DNA from: RGIG1828 sp045536915
GTDB taxonomy: Bacteria; Bacillota; Clostridia; UMGS1810
DNA length: 16,950 nucleotides
Reading direction: 5' to 3'
Assembly (NCBI GenBank): GCA_045536915.1
Contig: JAZSOL010000113.1
Coordinates: 1-16,950, forward strand
Shown here one piece after another: positions 14,543 through 16,950 of the stretch; position 1 is the stretch's first letter, and each line of letters begins with the position of its first letter. The position numbers and the translations under genes were made by a program. Below the pieces are notes generated by a model. It was not told the origin of the DNA and searched no databases. It saw only the letters and a list, made by a program, of their open reading frames with translations.

Positions 14543-14908
14543 TTACTTCTTACTTTTAGGTTTGAATATCAGCGAAAACAGTAGACCAAAAAATACTGCT
14601 GCAGAAATTCCGCAGGCAGCAGCTCTCACTCCGCCGCAAAGTATTCCGAGAATTCCGTCCTGATCAATTGCTTTTTTAACCCCTTTTGCAAGAGAATAAC
14701 CAAATCCTATAATTGGCACTGTTGCACCGCACCCCGCATAATCAACGAGGTTTTCATATAACCCAAGACCCGTAAGAATAACTCCGGCTACAACATAGCT
14801 GACCATAATTCTCGCAGGTGTCATAGCTGTTTTATCAATAAGTATCTGTGCTATTGCACATAAAAGTCCGCCAACCCAGAATGCATTTAATAATTCCATC
14901 CAATTCAT
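14543..14908 (-). CDS. spoVAE: Stage V sporulation protein AE (SpoVAE/SpoVAEb type)
   Basis: Small inner spore membrane protein, part of the SpoVA channel that loads dipicolinic acid into the developing spore and releases it in germination. The 121-residue product has about four membrane segments and the signature YAGCGATVPIIGFGYSLAKG (around 56-75), close to the matching part of SpoVAC. A longer in-frame reading to 15082 would overlap spoVAD extensively and has no ribosome binding site; AAAGGA before ATG 14908 sets the start, which overlaps the spoVAD stop as ATGA. It is the last gene of the operon. Confidence 0.92.
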   Translation of the reverse strand: MNWMELLNAFWVGGLLCAIAQILIDKTAMTPARIMVSYVVAGVILTGLGLYENLVDYAGCGATVPIIGFGYSLAKGVKKAIDQDGILGILCGGVRAAACGISAAVFFGLLFSLIFKPKSKK

Positions 14909-15912
14909 TTTTGTGTCCTTTCTATTCCCACAGCATGTGCTATTCCCGTTATAGGCTCGCCCACCAAAGTTGCAGACGGACTCATAAGAGCACCCGTTGC
15001 AATAAGCAACACTTTTGAAAGCTTGCCGGATAAAAGTTCTTTTGCAAAATAACCGCAAAACACAGAGGCAATACAACCGCATCCGCTTGCGCCGGAGTTG
15101 ACATTTTGTTTTTTGATATCATAAATCAAGGAACCGCAGTCTACGTGGTTTTTCCGGATATTAATTCCGTTTCTTTCGGTTAAGTCTCTTAAAAGTTCAG
15201 ACCCCACATCGGCAAGGTCTCCCGTTATAATAAGGTCATAGTCTTCGGGCGATAACCCGGTTTCCTTGAAATGTGCACACACGGTATCTGCTGCAGCAGG
15301 TGCCATGGCGGCACCCATATTATTTGCATCGGTTATTCCCAAATCAACCATTTTTCCAACGGTTACACACTTAACTTTCAAATCCTGAATTTCGTTTGTC
15401 ACTATGGCACAACCGCTTCCTGTAACCGTCCATTGAGAGGTGGGAGTCCGAAATTCGCCGTATGCCAGAGGAAATCTGTATTGTTTCTGGCTTGAGCAAA
15501 AATGACTTGACGTTATTGCGGCGGCTGTGTTGGCATATCCGGCGTTTACAAGAAGTGAGGCGAGAGAAACGGATTCAACAAACGTTGAGCATGCACCGTA
15601 AAGTCCGAAAAAGGGGATGTCGTAGGGCTTAAGTGCAAAAGAACTTGCCGTGCACTGATTCAGCAAATCTCCGGCAAGCAGGATGTCAATATCGTCCGAC
15701 GTCATATTTGCGCTCGTGAGTGCTCCGGAAAGTGTGTTTTTCATAAGTGTGCTTTCAGCCATTTCCCAACAGCTCTGACCAAGCAGGTCATCTGAGTATT
15801 TTGCATCAAAATATTCAGCGAGCGGTCCTTCAGCTTCTTTAGGCCCCACCGATGAAAATGTGCTCTTGATGTATGCATTGTCTGTGTAATAAGTTTGTTT
15901 GCGATTCATCAT
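14905..15912 (-). CDS. spoVAD: Stage V sporulation protein AD
   Basis: Soluble, membrane-associated SpoVA component with a thiolase-like fold that binds dipicolinic acid. The 335-residue protein matches the family in length and motifs: YIKSTFSSVGPKEAEGPL near the N-terminus, DILLAGDLLNQC (75-86), GLYGACSTFVESVSLAS around the thiolase-like cysteine, TSSHFCSSQKQYRFPLAYG, DYDLIITGDLADVG, and the C-terminal GASGCGCIASV and ATGALMSP segments. GGAGGG precedes the ATG; a second ATG directly follows, so the start may be three bases later. It lies 19 bases after spoVAC and overlaps spoVAE by four bases, indicating coordinated translation in the forespore. Confidence 0.96.
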   Translation of the reverse strand: MMNRKQTYYTDNAYIKSTFSSVGPKEAEGPLAEYFDAKYSDDLLGQSCWEMAESTLMKNTLSGALTSANMTSDDIDILLAGDLLNQCTASSFALKPYDIPFFGLYGACSTFVESVSLASLLVNAGYANTAAAITSSHFCSSQKQYRFPLAYGEFRTPTSQWTVTGSGCAIVTNEIQDLKVKCVTVGKMVDLGITDANNMGAAMAPAAADTVCAHFKETGLSPEDYDLIITGDLADVGSELLRDLTERNGINIRKNHVDCGSLIYDIKKQNVNSGASGCGCIASVFCGYFAKELLSGKLSKVLLIATGALMSPSATLVGEPITGIAHAVGIERTQK

Positions 15913-15931
15913 TCATCCCTCCGTGTGTTTG

Positions 15932-16375
15932 TTATAAAGTTGTGATGTAATAAATTATTCCGTAGATAACCGATGCCGAAATTCCATACACAAGAACCGG
16001 ACCGGCAATAACAAACATTTTGGCGCCTACTCCGGTCACGTAGCCTTCAGTGCGGTATTCAATAGCAGGTGATACGATGCTGTTTGAAAATCCGGTTATG
16101 GGAACGAGCGTTCCCGCACCGGCAAAACGGGCAATGCGTGCGTATATTCCAAAGCCTGTGAGAGATGCACCGAGAAAAATCATAGCAGATGATACAATTG
16201 ATGAAGTATCTTCTTTTGACAGATTAAAATTGCCGATGAACATACTAATCAGTTCTCCTATAACACATATTATTCCTCCAACGGCAAATGCTGCTATCAA
16301 ATCTTTGGCAAGCTTGGAATTGGGCGATTTTTTCTTAACAAGTTCACTGTATTGACTTTTGCTTATTTTGTTCAT
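15932..16375 (-). CDS. spoVAC: Stage V sporulation protein AC
   Basis: Membrane protein of the SpoVA complex; in Bacillus SpoVAC behaves as a mechanosensitive channel that releases dipicolinic acid. The 147-residue product has a charged cytoplasmic N-terminus (SKSQYSELVKKKSPNSKL), then about four hydrophobic helices, and the family motif FAGAGTLVPITGFSNSIVSP around 83-102. AAGGAG lies about nine bases before the ATG. It is the first gene of a spoVAC-AD-AE operon; spoVAA, spoVAB and spoVAF are not next to it, as in many Clostridia. Forespore sigma-G control is expected from known biology, but I could not identify a clear sigma-G promoter in the upstream sequence. Confidence 0.96.
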   Translation of the reverse strand: MNKISKSQYSELVKKKSPNSKLAKDLIAAFAVGGIICVIGELISMFIGNFNLSKEDTSSIVSSAMIFLGASLTGFGIYARIARFAGAGTLVPITGFSNSIVSPAIEYRTEGYVTGVGAKMFVIAGPVLVYGISASVIYGIIYYITTL

Positions 16376-16404
16376 ATTTATTTATCTCCTTATGCGCGGT
16401 ATTC

Positions 16405-16418
16405 CGTTTCCGGAAACG
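16405..16418. promoter_or_regulatory. 14-bp perfect palindrome upstream of spoVAC
   Basis: CGTTTCCGGAAACG is a perfect palindrome centred about 36 bases before the spoVAC start, close to its ribosome binding site, with ATTC/GAAT arms farther out. It may be a protein-binding site or a leader hairpin. The remaining spacer to the tRNA promoter (16419-16657) is AT-rich and shows no gene. Confidence 0.35.
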
Positions 16419-16657
16419 CTGAATTTTAAAATTAAATTAACTGTAACAGATTAAATAATCAGCATAATAACTACCAATGGAGTCAAAGACTGTACGGATT
16501 TTATTTTAAAACCGGTCATCAAATTTAATATTTGCAGTGTTTGTATTTATATAACCGGAATAATTAAACATTTTCAGTAAGCTTATGGAAAATTATGGAT
16601 AAAAATGCGTGAAAAATAATTTTTTTAAATAAATTCAAAAAAAATTTCAAAAAAGTG

Positions 16658-16686
16658 TTGACAAATACAATTCAAAGTGATATAAT
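16658..16686 (+). promoter_or_regulatory. Consensus sigma-A promoter of tRNA-Leu
   Basis: TTGACA (16658-16663) and TATAAT (16681-16686) with a 17-base spacer match the consensus at every position, preceded by A-tracts that could act as an UP-like element. Such strength is typical for stable RNA genes. The short leader holds a GACGC/GCGTC hairpin (16697-16711). Confidence 0.93.
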
Positions 16687-16726
16687 TCTTTTTGTTGACG
16701 CGGTGAGCGTCGGAAAAATTGAATAT

Positions 16727-16807
16727 GCGAGCATGCTGGAATTGGCAGACAGGCACGTTTGAGGGGCGTGTGTTTATGACGTGTGGGTTCAAGTCCCACT
16801 GCTCGCA
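16727..16807 (+). tRNA. tRNA-Leu (anticodon GAG)
   Basis: The 81-base sequence folds as a tRNA: acceptor GCGAGCA pairs with TGCTCGC, D stem CTG/CAG, anticodon stem CACGT/GCGTG with loop TTGAGGG, and T stem GTGGG/CCCAC with loop TTCAAGT. The anticodon GAG is at 16761-16763 and reads CUC and CUU leucine codons. The variable region (about 12 bases between the anticodon and T stems) is longer than in class I tRNAs, as expected for leucine. The discriminator base is A and CCA is not encoded. Confidence 0.95.
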
Positions 16808-16814
16808 TCGAAAG

Positions 16815-16856
16815 AAAGGGACTGTAAAAAATCTACGGATTTTTTACAGTCCCTTT
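16815..16856 (+). terminator. Intrinsic terminator of tRNA-Leu
   Basis: AAAGGGACTGTAAAAAATC pairs perfectly with its complement across a TACG loop (19 bp) and runs into TTTTT, seven bases after the tRNA 3' end. It closes a single-gene tRNA transcript. Confidence 0.93.
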
Positions 16857-16889
16857 TTGGGGAATAGGAAAAAATGATTCAGAATTGAT

Positions 16890-16950
16890 AAATCGAACCC
16901 CAAGCAAGGATTTATCCTGCTTGGGGTGATAACCCGAAGCTGTACAAAAG
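16890..16950. repeat. Terminal direct repeat, right copy
   Basis: Identical to bases 1-61, including the hairpin (10-bp stem at 16897-16906 with 16918-16927). It begins 33 bases after the tRNA-Leu terminator and is cut by the end of the window. The identity stops exactly at the window end, so the real length of the repeat is not known. Confidence 0.8.

Noticed and set aside
14911..15082. 58-residue N-terminal extension of SpoVAE
   Set aside because: It would run inside spoVAD in another frame; AAAGGA before ATG 14908 and the family length support the short form.
1..16950. A circular plasmid or phage suggested by the identical ends
   Set aside because: No replication, mobilisation, capsid or integrase gene is present and the content is core chromosomal, so repeat-induced assembly closure is more likely.

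Overview
This AT-rich window comes from the chromosome of an endospore-forming member of the Clostridia (Firmicutes), most likely an uncultured gut or rumen-type lineage. The evidence is a spoVAC-spoVAD-spoVAE operon, a RecX-RecA pair, a rhodanese-less ThiI, RimO and PgsA, strong GGAGG/GGTGAT ribosome binding sites, sigma-A promoters with 17-base spacers, and a tRNA-Leu without an encoded CCA. The species cannot be named from sequence alone. The first and last 61 bases are identical and carry a hairpin. Because the window holds ordinary core chromosomal genes, this looks like a dispersed repeat at which the assembly broke, not a real circle.

Layout. 1-320: gene-free, with the repeat hairpin and a nested set of inverted repeats that includes a terminator for the gene to its right. 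321-2390 (minus): a secreted polysaccharide deacetylase with four N-terminal ~34-residue repeats, and an AraC-family regulator, each with its own promoter. 2516-9102 (plus): one tight seven-gene operon made of a cysteine desulfurase, thiI, pncC (cinA C-terminal type), recA, recX, rimO and pgsA, from a good sigma-A promoter to a very strong terminator. 9103-9345: decayed gene remnants on both strands. 9346-11720: a second AraC regulator, a paralogue of the first, divergent from a Gfo/Idh/MocA oxidoreductase, with a shared control region carrying a repeated ACCGAAAACGT-like sequence. 11721-12071: a decayed KDPG/KHG aldolase, probably once part of the same sugar-acid pathway. 12055-14298 (minus): a secreted phosphodiester glycosidase (NAGPA-like) protein with Ig-like repeats and a phosphoesterase-like C-terminus. 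14457-14526: a compact inverted-repeat element of unknown role. 14543-16375 (minus): spoVAC, spoVAD, spoVAE. 16658-16856 (plus): tRNA-Leu(GAG) with consensus promoter, leader hairpin and terminator. 16890-16950: second copy of the terminal repeat.

How the genes fit together. The cysteine desulfurase feeds persulfide sulfur to ThiI for 4-thiouridine in tRNA. PncC salvages nicotinamide mononucleotide. RecA and RecX form the recombination protein and its modulator. RimO modifies ribosomal protein S12 and PgsA begins phosphatidylglycerol synthesis, so the operon is housekeeping. The AraC/Gfo/aldolase block is an eroding carbohydrate-use locus. The spoVA genes make the dipicolinic-acid channel of the spore. 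I found no convincing defence system, CRISPR array, prophage or transposase. The least explained parts are the terminal repeat, the folded elements at 89-210 and 14457-14526, and the repeat-plus-deacetylase and glycosidase-plus-phosphoesterase architectures.
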